From: Azoarcus sp.
Lineage (GTDB): Bacteria; Pseudomonadota; Gammaproteobacteria; Burkholderiales; Rhodocyclaceae
DNA: 64,000 nucleotides
Direction of reading: 5' to 3'
Assembly: GCA_030656215.1 (NCBI GenBank)
Contig: JAUSOD010000081.1
Coordinates: 1-64,000 of the forward strand
Shown: piece by piece, positions 28,897-37,351 of the stretch
How the letters are laid out: each line of letters opens with the position of its first letter
Position numbering within the stretch: position 1 is the first letter of the stretch
Program-made: the position numbers and the translations under genes
Notes under the pieces: generated by a model
What the model was told of the DNA's origin: nothing
The model's database searches: none
What the model saw: the letters and a program-made list of their open reading frames with translations, nothing else

Positions 28897-29810
28897 CACG
28901 CGGCCTCCGTCGCCTTGAGCTGGATTTTTCCAGCGAGAATTTCCTCGGCAAACATCTCGGCGGTGCGGGTCGCCGCCGCGGTCATGATGTCGAGATTGCC
29001 GGCGTATTTCGGCAGGTAGTCGCCAAGGCCGGCCACTTCCATGAACACCTGCACCTTGTTGCCGTCGTAGATCGGCCCATTCACCAGGCGGTAGCCCGGC
29101 ACGTATTTCTGCACCTCGCCGATCATCTGCAGGATCGACTCGGTGATCTTCACGTGATCGGGTTCGTCGTCGGTCAGGCAGGAGATGGTGTTGCGCATGA
29201 TCATCGGCGGCTCGGCCGGATTGATGATCGCCAGCGCCTTGCCGCGGCGGGCGCCACCGACCACCTGGATCGCGTTGGAGGTGGTGTAGGTGAACTCGTC
29301 CAGGTTGGCGCGGGTGCCCGGGCCGACCGATTTGGAGGCCAGGCTGGCGACAATCTCGGCGTAATCGACGCGCTGAACGCGCGACACGGCACTAACAATG
29401 GGAATTGTCGCCTGACCAGCGCAGGAGATCATGTTGACGTTCATCTCCACCTTGTCGGCGTGCTGGCGCAGGTTCACCGGTGGCACGCACAGGGGGCCGA
29501 TGGCAGCGGGGGTGAGGTCGATCATCATCACCCCCAGCTCATTGAGCTTGCGGCTGTTTTCCGCATGCACATAGGCGCTGGTGGCATCGAAGGCGATCTG
29601 GATGTGGTCTGCCAGCACGTGCGGCAGCAGGCCGTCGACACCTTCCGCGGTCGTCTTCAGGCCCATCTCGCGGGCGCGGGCGAGACCTTCGGATTCGGGG
29701 TCGATACCCACCATCCACACCGGCTCCAACACCGGGCTGCGCTTGATCTTGTAGATCAGGTCGGTGCCGATGTTGCCCGAGCCGATCAGCGCACAGCGGA
29801 TCTTCTTCAT
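28896..29810 (-). CDS. dmpF: Acetaldehyde dehydrogenase (acylating)
   Basis: A 304-residue protein. The NAD motif is [10 protein letters not shown] near residue 8 and the catalytic cysteine is in [12 protein letters not shown] near residue 130. It turns acetaldehyde from DmpG plus CoA and NAD+ into acetyl-CoA. The ATG at 29810 overlaps the end of dmpI by 4 bases, and dmpG follows with a stop/start overlap, so the three are translationally coupled. Confidence 0.93.
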   Translation of the reverse strand: MKKIRCALIGSGNIGTDLIYKIKRSPVLEPVWMVGIDPESEGLARAREMGLKTTAEGVDGLLPHVLADHIQIAFDATSAYVHAENSRKLNELGVMMIDLTPAAIGPLCVPPVNLRQHADKVEMNVNMISCAGQATIPIVSAVSRVQRVDYAEIVASLASKSVGPGTRANLDEFTYTTSNAIQVVGGARRGKALAIINPAEPPMIMRNTISCLTDDEPDHVKITESILQMIGEVQKYVPGYRLVNGPIYDGNKVQVFMEVAGLGDYLPKYAGNLDIMTAAATRTAEMFAEEILAGKIQLKATEAA

Positions 29811-30022
29811 AGCGATATCTCCTGAGCCCTGGCGGCGGCGCGCTGGGCCATGGTTTGGCCAGCGACGAAGAAGCCGTCGGTGGCATGTTCGGTAATCAGG
29901 ATGCGCACCGTATCGGCGCTGCACTCCAGGCTTCTGGAAACCGCCTCGGTGACCGCGGCCGCGACCTTGTGTTTCTGCTCGGTGGTACGGCCCACCATCA
30001 TGTGCATCTCGATAATTGGCAT
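29807..30022 (-). CDS. dmpI: 4-oxalocrotonate tautomerase
   Basis: A 71-residue tautomerase from the ATG at 30022, starting [13 protein letters not shown] with the catalytic Pro next to the initiator Met. A conserved arginine follows ([10 protein letters not shown]) and the C-terminal aromatic is in GFFVAGQ. It converts the enol form of 4-oxalocrotonate to the keto form. It overlaps dmpF by 4 bases. Confidence 0.88.
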   Translation of the reverse strand: MPIIEMHMMVGRTTEQKHKVAAAVTEAVSRSLECSADTVRILITEHATDGFFVAGQTMAQRAAARAQEISL

Positions 30023-30041
30023 GGAATTTCCTTGGGTTCCT

Positions 30042-30845
30042 TCAGTCGACAAAGCGCATCGATACGCTGCCCAGTTCCTGGAAGCGGGCGATGATGCTGT
30101 CGCCCGGCTTCACCGCGATGGCTTCAGTGATTCCGCCGCTCATCACGAAGCTGCCCGCGGGCAGTTCTTCGCCAAGCTCGGCGAGGATGTTGACCAGCAT
30201 CGCGATCGCCTCGGCCGGGTGGCCGAGCACGGCGGCCGAAGCACCCATGGTGACGATCTCGCCGTTCTTCTCCATCACCACACCGAGCGTGCGCAGATCC
30301 AGTTCCTCTGCGTAACGGGCGCGACCGCCGCCGACGAAGCGCGCCGACGAACCGTTGTCGGCGACCACGCTTTCGAGGTCGAACTTGAAGCCGGAAAAAC
30401 GCGAATCGATGATTTCCACGGCGGGCAGCACATAGTCGGTCGCGGCAAGCACGTCCGCGCGGGTGCAGCCCGGCCCGGCGAGCGTCTTCTTCATGACGAA
30501 AGCCACTTCGCACTCGACCCGCGGATGCACCAGATCGGCCGTGGAGATGGCCGAGTTCTCGGGCCGCGCCATGCGGTCGGTCAGGAAACCGATGGAGGGC
30601 ACGCTGACCCCCATCTGCTGCATCTTGGCCTTCGAGGTGAGGCCCGCCTTCCAGCCCACCTGGCGGTGGCCTTGTTCGAGAAAGCGACGACGCAGCTCGA
30701 ACTGCACGGCGTAGCCGTCGCCCATGGTCATGCCCGGGTATTCGTCGGTCAGTTTGGGAATCGCACAGGCACGCTTCTGCGCCCCTTCCACACGTTCGCA
30801 CAGGCGAACGACGTCCTCACGCGACAGGGTGACGTTCATGCTCAT
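30042..30845 (-). CDS. dmpH: 4-oxalocrotonate decarboxylase
   Basis: A 267-residue member of the hydratase/decarboxylase family. The metal-binding region has the acidic residues of VECEVAFVMKK and the downstream EIIDSRF. DmpH decarboxylates 2-oxo-3-hexenedioate and works in a complex with the hydratase DmpE. The ATG at 30845 has AAGGAG 7 bases upstream and overlaps the dmpE stop (ATGA). Distinguishing DmpH from DmpE rests on gene order and sequence character. Confidence 0.87.
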   Translation of the reverse strand: MSMNVTLSREDVVRLCERVEGAQKRACAIPKLTDEYPGMTMGDGYAVQFELRRRFLEQGHRQVGWKAGLTSKAKMQQMGVSVPSIGFLTDRMARPENSAISTADLVHPRVECEVAFVMKKTLAGPGCTRADVLAATDYVLPAVEIIDSRFSGFKFDLESVVADNGSSARFVGGGRARYAEELDLRTLGVVMEKNGEIVTMGASAAVLGHPAEAIAMLVNILAELGEELPAGSFVMSGGITEAIAVKPGDSIIARFQELGSVSMRFVD

Positions 30846-31639
30846 GCTGCACTCCTTCCGGAAAACTTCACCCGGCAGCTGCCCAAGCCGCCGACGGTGC
30901 ACACCAGTTCGTCCCCATCGACCACCGGCACCAGCGCCGACTGCGAGCCGGACAGGATCACCTCTCCGGCCTTGAACGGAATGCCCAGCTCACCCAGCGT
31001 ATTGGCCAGCCAGGCCACCGCATTGGCGGGCGAGCCTTGCACCGCGGCGCCGACGCCGGTCGAGTGCAGTTCGCCGTTCTTCTCCAGCACCATGCCGGCC
31101 AGCGTGATATCGAGCTTGCGCGGGTCCCCCCTGGTCTTGCCCAGCACATACACGCCGCAGGAGGCGTTGTCCGCCACCGTGTCCTGGATCTTGATCTTCC
31201 AGTCGGTGATGCGCGAATCCACAATCTCGAAGCACGGCACCACGTAGTCGGTGGCGCGGATCACGTCCATCGCGGTCACGCCCGGCCCCTGCAGATCGGC
31301 CTTGAGCACGAAAGCCAGCTCCGCCTCTGCCTTGGGCTGGATCAGCGTCCCGAGATCGATGGTGTCGCCTTCCTCATGGACCATGCCCGAGGTGAGCTGG
31401 CCGAAATCGGGCTGGAACACGCCGAGAAAGTCCTGCACCGGCTTGCTGGTGACGCCGATCTTCTTCCCGACAACGGTTTCGCCTGCGCCCACCCGGCGCT
31501 CGATGTAGCGCAACTGAATACGATAGGCATCGGCAAGCGTGATCTCCGGTTCGCGCTCGAGCAGCGGCGCGACAGTGCGGCGCTCGAGCCAGGCGACATA
31601 GAGCTCGTCGCCGTATTTCTGTATGGTTTCGTCGTTCAT
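30842..31639 (-). CDS. dmpE: 2-oxopent-4-enoate hydratase
   Basis: A 265-residue paralogue of DmpH. The metal site region is AEAELAFVLKAD and EIVDSRITDW. It adds water to 2-hydroxypenta-2,4-dienoate to give 4-hydroxy-2-oxovalerate, the DmpG substrate. It starts 7 bases after dmpC and is coupled to dmpH by a 4-base overlap. Confidence 0.88.
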   Translation of the reverse strand: MNDETIQKYGDELYVAWLERRTVAPLLEREPEITLADAYRIQLRYIERRVGAGETVVGKKIGVTSKPVQDFLGVFQPDFGQLTSGMVHEEGDTIDLGTLIQPKAEAELAFVLKADLQGPGVTAMDVIRATDYVVPCFEIVDSRITDWKIKIQDTVADNASCGVYVLGKTRGDPRKLDITLAGMVLEKNGELHSTGVGAAVQGSPANAVAWLANTLGELGIPFKAGEVILSGSQSALVPVVDGDELVCTVGGLGSCRVKFSGRSAA

Positions 31640-31646
31640 GTTGGCC

Positions 31647-33107
31647 TCAGAGCTTCACGCACACATTGCGCGTCTCGGTATAGAACTCGAGCGAATGCAC
31701 CCCGCCTTCACGGCCGATACCCGACTGCTTCGAGCCGCCGAAGGGCGTGCGCAGATCGCGCAGAAACCAGCTGTTGATCCAGGTGATGCCCACCTCGACC
31801 CGCGCCGCCATCCGGTGCGCACGCGTCAGGTTAGTGGTCCAGATCGTGGTCGACAGGCCGTAGTCGGTATCGTTGGCGAGATTCACCACCTCGTCTTCGC
31901 TGTCGAAGGGGCGGATGTGGCAGCACGGCCCGAAGATCTCCTCGCGCACCACGGCTGCGCTCTCGGGCAGCCCGGTCCAGATTGTCGGCTGCACCCAAGC
32001 CCCTTCCGCGAGTTCGCCCGGCATGTCGGGCACGCCACCGCCGGTGACGACGGTCGCGCCCTCCTCCACCGCCTTGGCGTAATAGGAAAGCACCTTGTGC
32101 TGGTGTTCCCGGCTGATCAGCGGGCCATAGTTGGCGTCATGGCTTTCGGGGCGGCCAAACCTGACGCTCTCGGCCTTGAGCTTCAGCGCCGCGACGAATC
32201 TATCGAAGATCGGCCGCTCGACATACACCCGCTCGGTACCGAGGCAGACCTGCCCGGTATTGAGAAAGGCGGAGCGGAAGATGCCTTCAACGGCCGCATC
32301 GAAGTCCGCATCCGCGAACACGATGCCGGCGTTCTTGCCGCCGAGCTCGAACGACACGTCGCGCATGCCGTCCGAGGCCGCCTTCATGATCGCCGCGCCC
32401 GTGCGCGTCTCGCCGGTAAAGGTGATCGCATCCACGCCCGCATGGCGGGTCAGGAACTCGCCCGCGGAATCCGGCCCGAAGCCGTGCACCACGTTGTAGA
32501 CACCCTTCGGGATGCCCACCTCGTTCATCACCTCACCCAGCAATGCAGCAGTGTGCGGCGACTCCTCGGAGGGTTTCACCACCACCGTATTGCCGCAGGC
32601 CAGCGCCGGCCCGACCTTCCACGTCATCAACAGAAAGGGCGCGTTCCACGGGCTGATCACGCCGATCACGCCCTTAGGCATACGCAAGGCATAGTTGAGC
32701 GCGCCGCGCCCATCGGGCGTATCCATCTGAAAGGCCTCGGTCGGCACATTCTTGATGACGTCGGCAAATACCTTGAAGTTGGCTGCACCGCGCGGAATGA
32801 ACACATGGCGCATCACATGCGAAGGCTGACCGGTATCGGCCATCTCGGCTTCGACGAAATCCTCGAAGCGGCGGGTAATGCCATCGGCCACACCGTAGAG
32901 CAGATCAACGCGCTGCCCGGTCGTAAGCCCGCCCCACTCGCCACGCAGCGCGGCACGCGCAGCCGCGACGGCGGCATCGACCTCGGGCATCCCGGCCTCG
33001 CTGATCGAAGCAATGACCCGGTTATCCAGCGGCGAACGCTTGTCGAAGCGCCGCCCGCTGGCCGCGCCGACAAACTCGCCCGCAATGAAATTCTCGATCT
33101 GACGCAT
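31647..33107 (-). CDS. dmpC: 2-hydroxymuconic semialdehyde dehydrogenase
   Basis: A 486-residue aldehyde dehydrogenase. The catalytic glutamate is in FELGGKNAGIVF and the cysteine in FLNTGQVCLGTERV, both typical of XylG/DmpC. It oxidises the catechol ring-cleavage product with NAD+ and opens the 4-oxalocrotonate branch. GAGGAG lies 6 bases before the ATG at 33107; an ATG at 33113 would touch that ribosome site. It is the first gene of the operon. The semialdehyde hydrolase gene dmpD is missing, so this dehydrogenase is the only exit from the ring-cleavage product seen here. Confidence 0.92.
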   Translation of the reverse strand: MRQIENFIAGEFVGAASGRRFDKRSPLDNRVIASISEAGMPEVDAAVAAARAALRGEWGGLTTGQRVDLLYGVADGITRRFEDFVEAEMADTGQPSHVMRHVFIPRGAANFKVFADVIKNVPTEAFQMDTPDGRGALNYALRMPKGVIGVISPWNAPFLLMTWKVGPALACGNTVVVKPSEESPHTAALLGEVMNEVGIPKGVYNVVHGFGPDSAGEFLTRHAGVDAITFTGETRTGAAIMKAASDGMRDVSFELGGKNAGIVFADADFDAAVEGIFRSAFLNTGQVCLGTERVYVERPIFDRFVAALKLKAESVRFGRPESHDANYGPLISREHQHKVLSYYAKAVEEGATVVTGGGVPDMPGELAEGAWVQPTIWTGLPESAAVVREEIFGPCCHIRPFDSEDEVVNLANDTDYGLSTTIWTTNLTRAHRMAARVEVGITWINSWFLRDLRTPFGGSKQSGIGREGGVHSLEFYTETRNVCVKL

Positions 33108-33200
33108 CCTCATCTCCTCTGTCCATCCCCTGCTCCGCGCCTCAAGCGGCGGAGTGCGGGTCTGCAGTACATTCGACCTGGAAGAGAGTCTAAGAAGCCA

Positions 33201-33252
33201 GAGGAATACCGTCTAATACCTTATTTCTGAACGTTCGATACCTGGGGAGTAT
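33201..33252. promoter_or_regulatory. Bipartite LysR-type operator upstream of dmpC
   Basis: GAGGAATACCGTCTAATACC at 33201-33220 and a perfect ATAC-N7-GTAT (ATACCTGGGGAGTAT) at 33238-33252, the core recognised by BenM/CatM-class LysR proteins. The same two parts, with the same 37-base spacing and orientation, lie upstream of the DUF1302 gene at 59466-59517. The site is 94-145 bases upstream of the dmpC start. Confidence 0.75.
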
Positions 33253-33388
33253 GAGGAGACACGCTGACACGGCATTTTCAACGAGCGTGCGCGGAAGGTG
33301 GCCCTGAGGAGGATATTGACTGTGTTGAGTCAATGACGGCCGATCGGCGGAAGGTGCCGGTATCCCATCGTCAGCGGCGACGTCTTTC

Positions 33389-33410
33389 GTAGGGCGGGTT
33401 TCAACCCGCC
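33389..33410 (+). repeat. REP-like palindrome, copy 3
   Basis: GTAGG head, then arms GCGGGTT / AACCCGC around a 2-base TC loop; 22 bases, the same design as the pair at 21.9 kb. It lies at the left edge of the accessory island. Confidence 0.72.
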
Positions 33411-33516
33411 ACGGACAGGTGATCGGCCGAAGGCCTTGGTCGATTTCCAATTCCCGAATGGCGGCTGCCGAACGCAAGCCCACATCCGCAAAGAGCGTGC
33501 ATCCTCCGACCGACGC

Positions 33517-33559
33517 GTAGTTACAAAAAATCCTTGGCAGTCGGAATTATCGTAACTAC
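33517..33559. promoter_or_regulatory. Inverted repeat upstream of brnA, possible operator
   Basis: GTAGTTAC and GTAACTAC (8-base perfect arms) separated by 27 bases. BrnA antitoxins bind inverted repeats in their own promoters, so an autoregulatory site is plausible here, although the arms are unusually far apart. Confidence 0.35.
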
Positions 33560-33644
33560 ACTCGGTGGTGTGACACGCCGCATCATCAGCATGAGGAAAG
33601 CGAATGAACGCGAAAAAGCACGCTACGCCGACCGACTGGATTGA
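33534..33644 (+). pseudogene. brnT: C-terminal remnant of BrnT-type toxin
   Basis: The frame that overlaps the start of brnA reads VTRRIISMRKANEREKARY and stops at 33642-33644. RIIS.RKAN.RE...Y is the conserved BrnT C-terminus, and brnT/brnA overlap in just this way in intact systems. Upstream of about 33534 the frame loses similarity, and no start with a ribosome site or N-terminal BrnT half (metal-dependent RNase fold) can be found. Only about 35 of roughly 90 residues are left, so the toxin is probably dead. The left boundary is approximate. Confidence 0.6.
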
Positions 33645-33873
33645 CACCGACGATGCGCCAGAACTGACTGACGAGTTCTTTGAAAGGGCAGATGAGTACC
33701 TTGGCGACAACTTGGTGCGCCGAGGGCGTCCGCAGGTCGCCAGTCCGAAAATCGCCCTGACGGTCCGGTACGACGCCGATGTCGTGGAAGCCTTCAAGGC
33801 CACCGGCAAGGGCTGGCAGACACGCATGAATGCTGCCCTGAAGGATTGGCTTAAAACGCACTCCTCCGCATAG
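33604..33873 (+). CDS. brnA: BrnA-type antitoxin
   Basis: An 89-residue protein. The ribbon-helix-helix region is in the C-terminal half (KIALTVRYDADVVEAFKATG, then GWQTRMNAALKDWLKTH), as in BrnA; the N-terminal half is the toxin-binding acidic part. GAGGAAAGCG precedes the ATG by about 5 bases, inside the brnT remnant. With the toxin truncated, it would be a solitary DNA-binding antitoxin, which may still repress its promoter or neutralise related toxins. Confidence 0.82.
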   Translation: MNAKKHATPTDWIDTDDAPELTDEFFERADEYLGDNLVRRGRPQVASPKIALTVRYDADVVEAFKATGKGWQTRMNAALKDWLKTHSSA

Positions 33874-34228
33874 GAGAGGCGTGACGCTGAGCATACTTGA
33901 AGTAAAGACGTCGCGTGCTGACGTGGCGCCTGACGAAATCGGCCTTTCCTTTGGCGTCCAGCATCTGTTCGACACCGGTCGTTTACCTGAACGGACGCCA
34001 CCGTCAGCAAAGGCCGACGACCTGTACTCGGCCTAAGCGGACGCTGATGACGGCGGTCTAGAGTGGCCGTTACCAGCGACGAACGGTCAGTGGCGAACGG
34101 CGGCTATCCGGCTGGCCATGCGAGCCATTACCCTGAGGGTTGGAGGCTTTGGGCCTATGCGTGAACGTCACCCCAAGCCCGCCTGCAGCCCTCGCTAACA
34201 TGGTCGCGGCCATCCGGAAACTCATACC
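33874..34228. other. Intergenic region with no recognised gene
   Basis: 355 bases between brnA and the ATPase gene end. No convincing coding frame or strong terminator. Several short GGCCGA/CGGCC fragments suggest worn REP-like elements. Confidence 0.5.
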
Positions 34229-37200
34229 TCAGCAAGGAGCCCCCACTTGGACGTCGCGCACCAAGTCGATTCGCTTGAAGTCGTCACCTAGGAAACTGAA
34301 TTTGCGGGCAAACAGCGAGGCAACTCTTGCATCCGCCGTCGCGAAAAACACTTGTTTCTTCGACGTTACGGCGAGGTCACGCAGGTAATCAAGGAACGAA
34401 AGTGCGTTTAGGTCGTCGATATGAGCCACAGGGTCGTCAATCAATATGACAGGCGGAGCTTTTGCGGCCGACCGATTCACTGCCAGAAATACTGAAAGTG
34501 CAAACGCAGCGCGCTGGCCAGTACTTACCTTATCGAGCGACCAATCCTCTTGGTCTTCCTTAGACCGGAGTAGTACACCGTTGCTGCCCACGTACTCGTA
34601 CTCACTTGGCGAGTGAATTCGAACGAATGCATCGTTTATCTCTTGCCTAATGGCGTTCAGAGACTTTGCTGTTGCGCTTTCCAGCGAGAGCTCTGAGCGC
34701 AACTTGCTCAACGCCGTCGAGGCAGCCTGGAGATTTAAACTCCGCATCAGAAGCTCGCGAGTAAATTCCCCCTGGTTTTTAATGTCGCTCTGAAGTCGAG
34801 AGATATCTGCCGACGCTGTTTGTTCGCGGGTTGCGGCCTCAACTGCCTCGGTCAGCGCTCTAAGTGTGCCAGCAAATGTTGCTTCGACATCCGATAGTTT
34901 TGTCTCGTTACCGACGTCAAAGTAATGAAGCAGTTCATCGCGCTGTCTTTCAAGTGCAAGCGTCTCTTGCTGCAGCTGGGAAAATGCCGCCAAACCTGCT
35001 GACGTCGACGTTCGGGTGCGCCAGCCGCCATCGAATAGTGGTGCCATATGCTGAGTAATACGCTCCAACAGCAACTCGCTTTGCACACGAAGCGGGGGGA
35101 TTTGTTCACGTGTTTGCGCTGCCGAATTCAGATACGTGTTGCTTTGAGCTTCTACAGCGGCAACATCGTATGGATTCTGGGTCAACGTTGGGACAGTAAT
35201 TACTGACGAGAGTAAGACATCATGCTCTTTGTCCGACATTCCGGCTTGATGCAGTCTGCTCAATGCCTCGGATGCGGATTGCAGATTCGCCTTTGCTTCT
35301 TCGAAGTCGCGGCGAGCTTGGGAGAAAGCTTCCACAATTTCGTTGCAAGTTTGAGCGGACGGCAGTGACAACTGAAGAGCAATCTGCTGAAGTTGCTCCA
35401 GAAACGCCTTCCAGACCAGCCATTGCTTATACCCCTCTCGTGCAGCGCTGAGTTTTCCCGATAGTTCCGTCAACTCGGTTGGATGTGCCAATTCAGAGGT
35501 GATTCGCTCAATGTGCGCTGCCAACGCTGCTTCACCATGAACTGTTTTGCAGACTGGGCAAGTAGTCGCAGGTGCTCCGCCTTTCAAGGCAGCCAGTACG
35601 GCGGTTTTGAGCTCTTGAGCGGTCCGGGCTCGTGCAGCCGCTGCTTGGCCAAACGAAGCGCTCAATTGTTCGAGAGAGGTGACCGCGCTTGAAGCCGATT
35701 GAATGCTCTGAATCGCACCATTAAGTGCGTCTGCCAAGCGGACGGATTTGTATGCCTGGTCCACCGTTGGCACTTCGAAATTTGCAAAAGCGCCGATCTT
35801 TGTGCCGGCGGCAGTTACCAAATTACGACAGCGAAGGTATTCGTCACGAACGTGTGCGTATCGGACTCGAACATACTCGGCCCAACGAACTAGGAGTTTT
35901 GCCCAGGCGTCAAAGTTGCCAGCCTGACTCTCTATCTCCGCAATTTGCGTATCGAAGGCCTTTGCTTGGGTATCGAGCGGCTCAACTGTCCTGCGCGCGT
36001 CATCGATGGCACGGCTCCGCGCCCCAAGGGATGCTAGCGTCGTGCACGCGGGTCCCGCCGCAAGCAATACTTGCAAAGCGGAATATGCCGCTTGTATTGG
36101 TTTCGCCTCATCCGCCGAAACGAACGGTTCCGTCGGCAGTACGCCTCGATAACCAATCAGCGGAAGGCTTGCCCGAAACGCTTCACTAAGCGCCTTGGCA
36201 TCCGATGGACGTTCTTGCAACTCTTTGAGTTTCGTCTGCAGGTCTTCGAACGCTTTCTGCGCGTCTTGAACGTTGAAAAGCGCGCGCTCGGCTGCTGTCT
36301 GAACTTCAGGCGCCAGCTTGTCGACGTAAGACCAAACCTGCGACGCATCCGAGCCAACAATCAACCGGCTGAGGTCCTCAGGTAGCTCTTGAGGGTTCAG
36401 GTCGGCAGCCACGCGGAATGCAGCATCGGTGTCTAGGAAGTTGTACCTGCCGAAGCCATTCAATAGCCCTGCTGAGTTTTTCTCCTCCCGGTTGTACCAA
36501 TGCAAACACCTCGCTCGGAGCCGGGAGGGTACGGTCGTCGCCAGAAGTTCTTTGCCACTACCCCGGAGTTTGCCGGACACCTTTGCCGTGCCGGTGCGCG
36601 CGCGCCGGTTTTGGCCGCAGTAAAAGAATTCGATGGCCTCAAGAAGCGAGGTTTTCCCGGTTCCGTTTGGTCCGGTGATGAGCGTTACCTGGCCGAAGTC
36701 AAAGGGAGGTTTGCCGTCATGCACGGGGCGAAAGCTATCAACCCTCAGGCTCGAAAGCCAGTTCTCCTGTAGGTGCTTGTCAGATTCATGCAGGCTGAGC
36801 TCCTTCTTCGGCGCTGGCGCGCGCTCAGCTTGACCGGAACTGATTCGTTCCACCATCTCCGTTCGCGCAGGGCGGTCGAGGATGCCATCAATGTGCGCTT
36901 CAGCGAGGAGCTTGCCCCACTCCCCGACGATGTCGAATTCCTGCGAATCCGCACTGGGAGTGAAGTATTGAGCTGCCCCAAGCACGGAGGCAAGCTCGTC
37001 CTCAGACACGACCCGCTTTCTGGCGAAGTCCTCGTCAGCTTCGATGACCGTCTTAGCGCGCTGGAACTCGGGCTGCCCAACCGACTTTGGGCCCGCGACG
37101 ATGTATATGTATTTGTTCCACCGGAGGTCGCCGGGCGAGTTGAAGTGATCCTCGCCCAAGATGCGCTCTTGGAACTCATGCAGGTCCCGCGCGCGGCCAA

Positions 37201-37351
37201 CGACGTCATCCGCAAGGTCGACATAGGCAACCGCGAAGCACTTGCCGTCATGCAGCCGTTCGCCACGGACGACCGCCTCCTCGACGTCTTCAATGCCTCC
37301 CAGCAGTTGTGCAACCTTCTGTCGTGCAGTTTCGAGTACTTGCATAGTCAT
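34229..37351 (-). CDS. Rad50/SMC-like ATPase of a two-gene nitrilase-fold/ATPase system
   Basis: A 1040-residue protein. After an N-terminal extension of about 200 residues that I do not recognise, a split ABC ATPase starts with Walker A GPNGTGKTS (227-235) and ends with the signature STGQRAAFALS (from 943) and Walker B VILIDDP (968-974). Between them is a long coiled-coil region interrupted by a CPVC zinc-hook-like motif near the middle (TTCPVCKTVHGEA), as in Rad50. The last residues are a short ATPase lobe; no C-terminal nuclease is seen. Its ATG overlaps the stop of the upstream nitrilase-like gene by 4 bases (ATGA). Base composition differs from the catabolic genes. A defence function is inferred. 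Confidence 0.78.
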   Translation of the reverse strand: MTMQVLETARQKVAQLLGGIEDVEEAVVRGERLHDGKCFAVAYVDLADDVVGRARDLHEFQERILGEDHFNSPGDLRWNKYIYIVAGPKSVGQPEFQRAKTVIEADEDFARKRVVSEDELASVLGAAQYFTPSADSQEFDIVGEWGKLLAEAHIDGILDRPARTEMVERISSGQAERAPAPKKELSLHESDKHLQENWLSSLRVDSFRPVHDGKPPFDFGQVTLITGPNGTGKTSLLEAIEFFYCGQNRRARTGTAKVSGKLRGSGKELLATTVPSRLRARCLHWYNREEKNSAGLLNGFGRYNFLDTDAAFRVAADLNPQELPEDLSRLIVGSDASQVWSYVDKLAPEVQTAAERALFNVQDAQKAFEDLQTKLKELQERPSDAKALSEAFRASLPLIGYRGVLPTEPFVSADEAKPIQAAYSALQVLLAAGPACTTLASLGARSRAIDDARRTVEPLDTQAKAFDTQIAEIESQAGNFDAWAKLLVRWAEYVRVRYAHVRDEYLRCRNLVTAAGTKIGAFANFEVPTVDQAYKSVRLADALNGAIQSIQSASSAVTSLEQLSASFGQAAAARARTAQELKTAVLAALKGGAPATTCPVCKTVHGEAALAAHIERITSELAHPTELTELSGKLSAAREGYKQWLVWKAFLEQLQQIALQLSLPSAQTCNEIVEAFSQARRDFEEAKANLQSASEALSRLHQAGMSDKEHDVLLSSVITVPTLTQNPYDVAAVEAQSNTYLNSAAQTREQIPPLRVQSELLLERITQHMAPLFDGGWRTRTSTSAGLAAFSQLQQETLALERQRDELLHYFDVGNETKLSDVEATFAGTLRALTEAVEAATREQTASADISRLQSDIKNQGEFTRELLMRSLNLQAASTALSKLRSELSLESATAKSLNAIRQEINDAFVRIHSPSEYEYVGSNGVLLRSKEDQEDWSLDKVSTGQRAAFALSVFLAVNRSAAKAPPVILIDDPVAHIDDLNALSFLDYLRDLAVTSKKQVFFATADARVASLFARKFSFLGDDFKRIDLVRDVQVGAPC

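Noticed and set aside
26437-29019. Open frame of 860 codons on the plus strand
   Set aside because: It lies opposite the SDR, dioxygenase and dmpG genes, which have clear family motifs; its His/Arg/Gly-rich content is typical of an antisense frame.
34140-34388. Small plus-strand frame before the ATPase 3' end
   Set aside because: No ribosome site or recognisable protein; most of it is antisense to the ATPase gene.
34229-37351. RloC-type anticodon nuclease
   Set aside because: The zinc-hook-like CPVC and ABC ATPase fit, but no C-terminal anticodon-nuclease motif is present; the protein ends right after the ATPase lobe.
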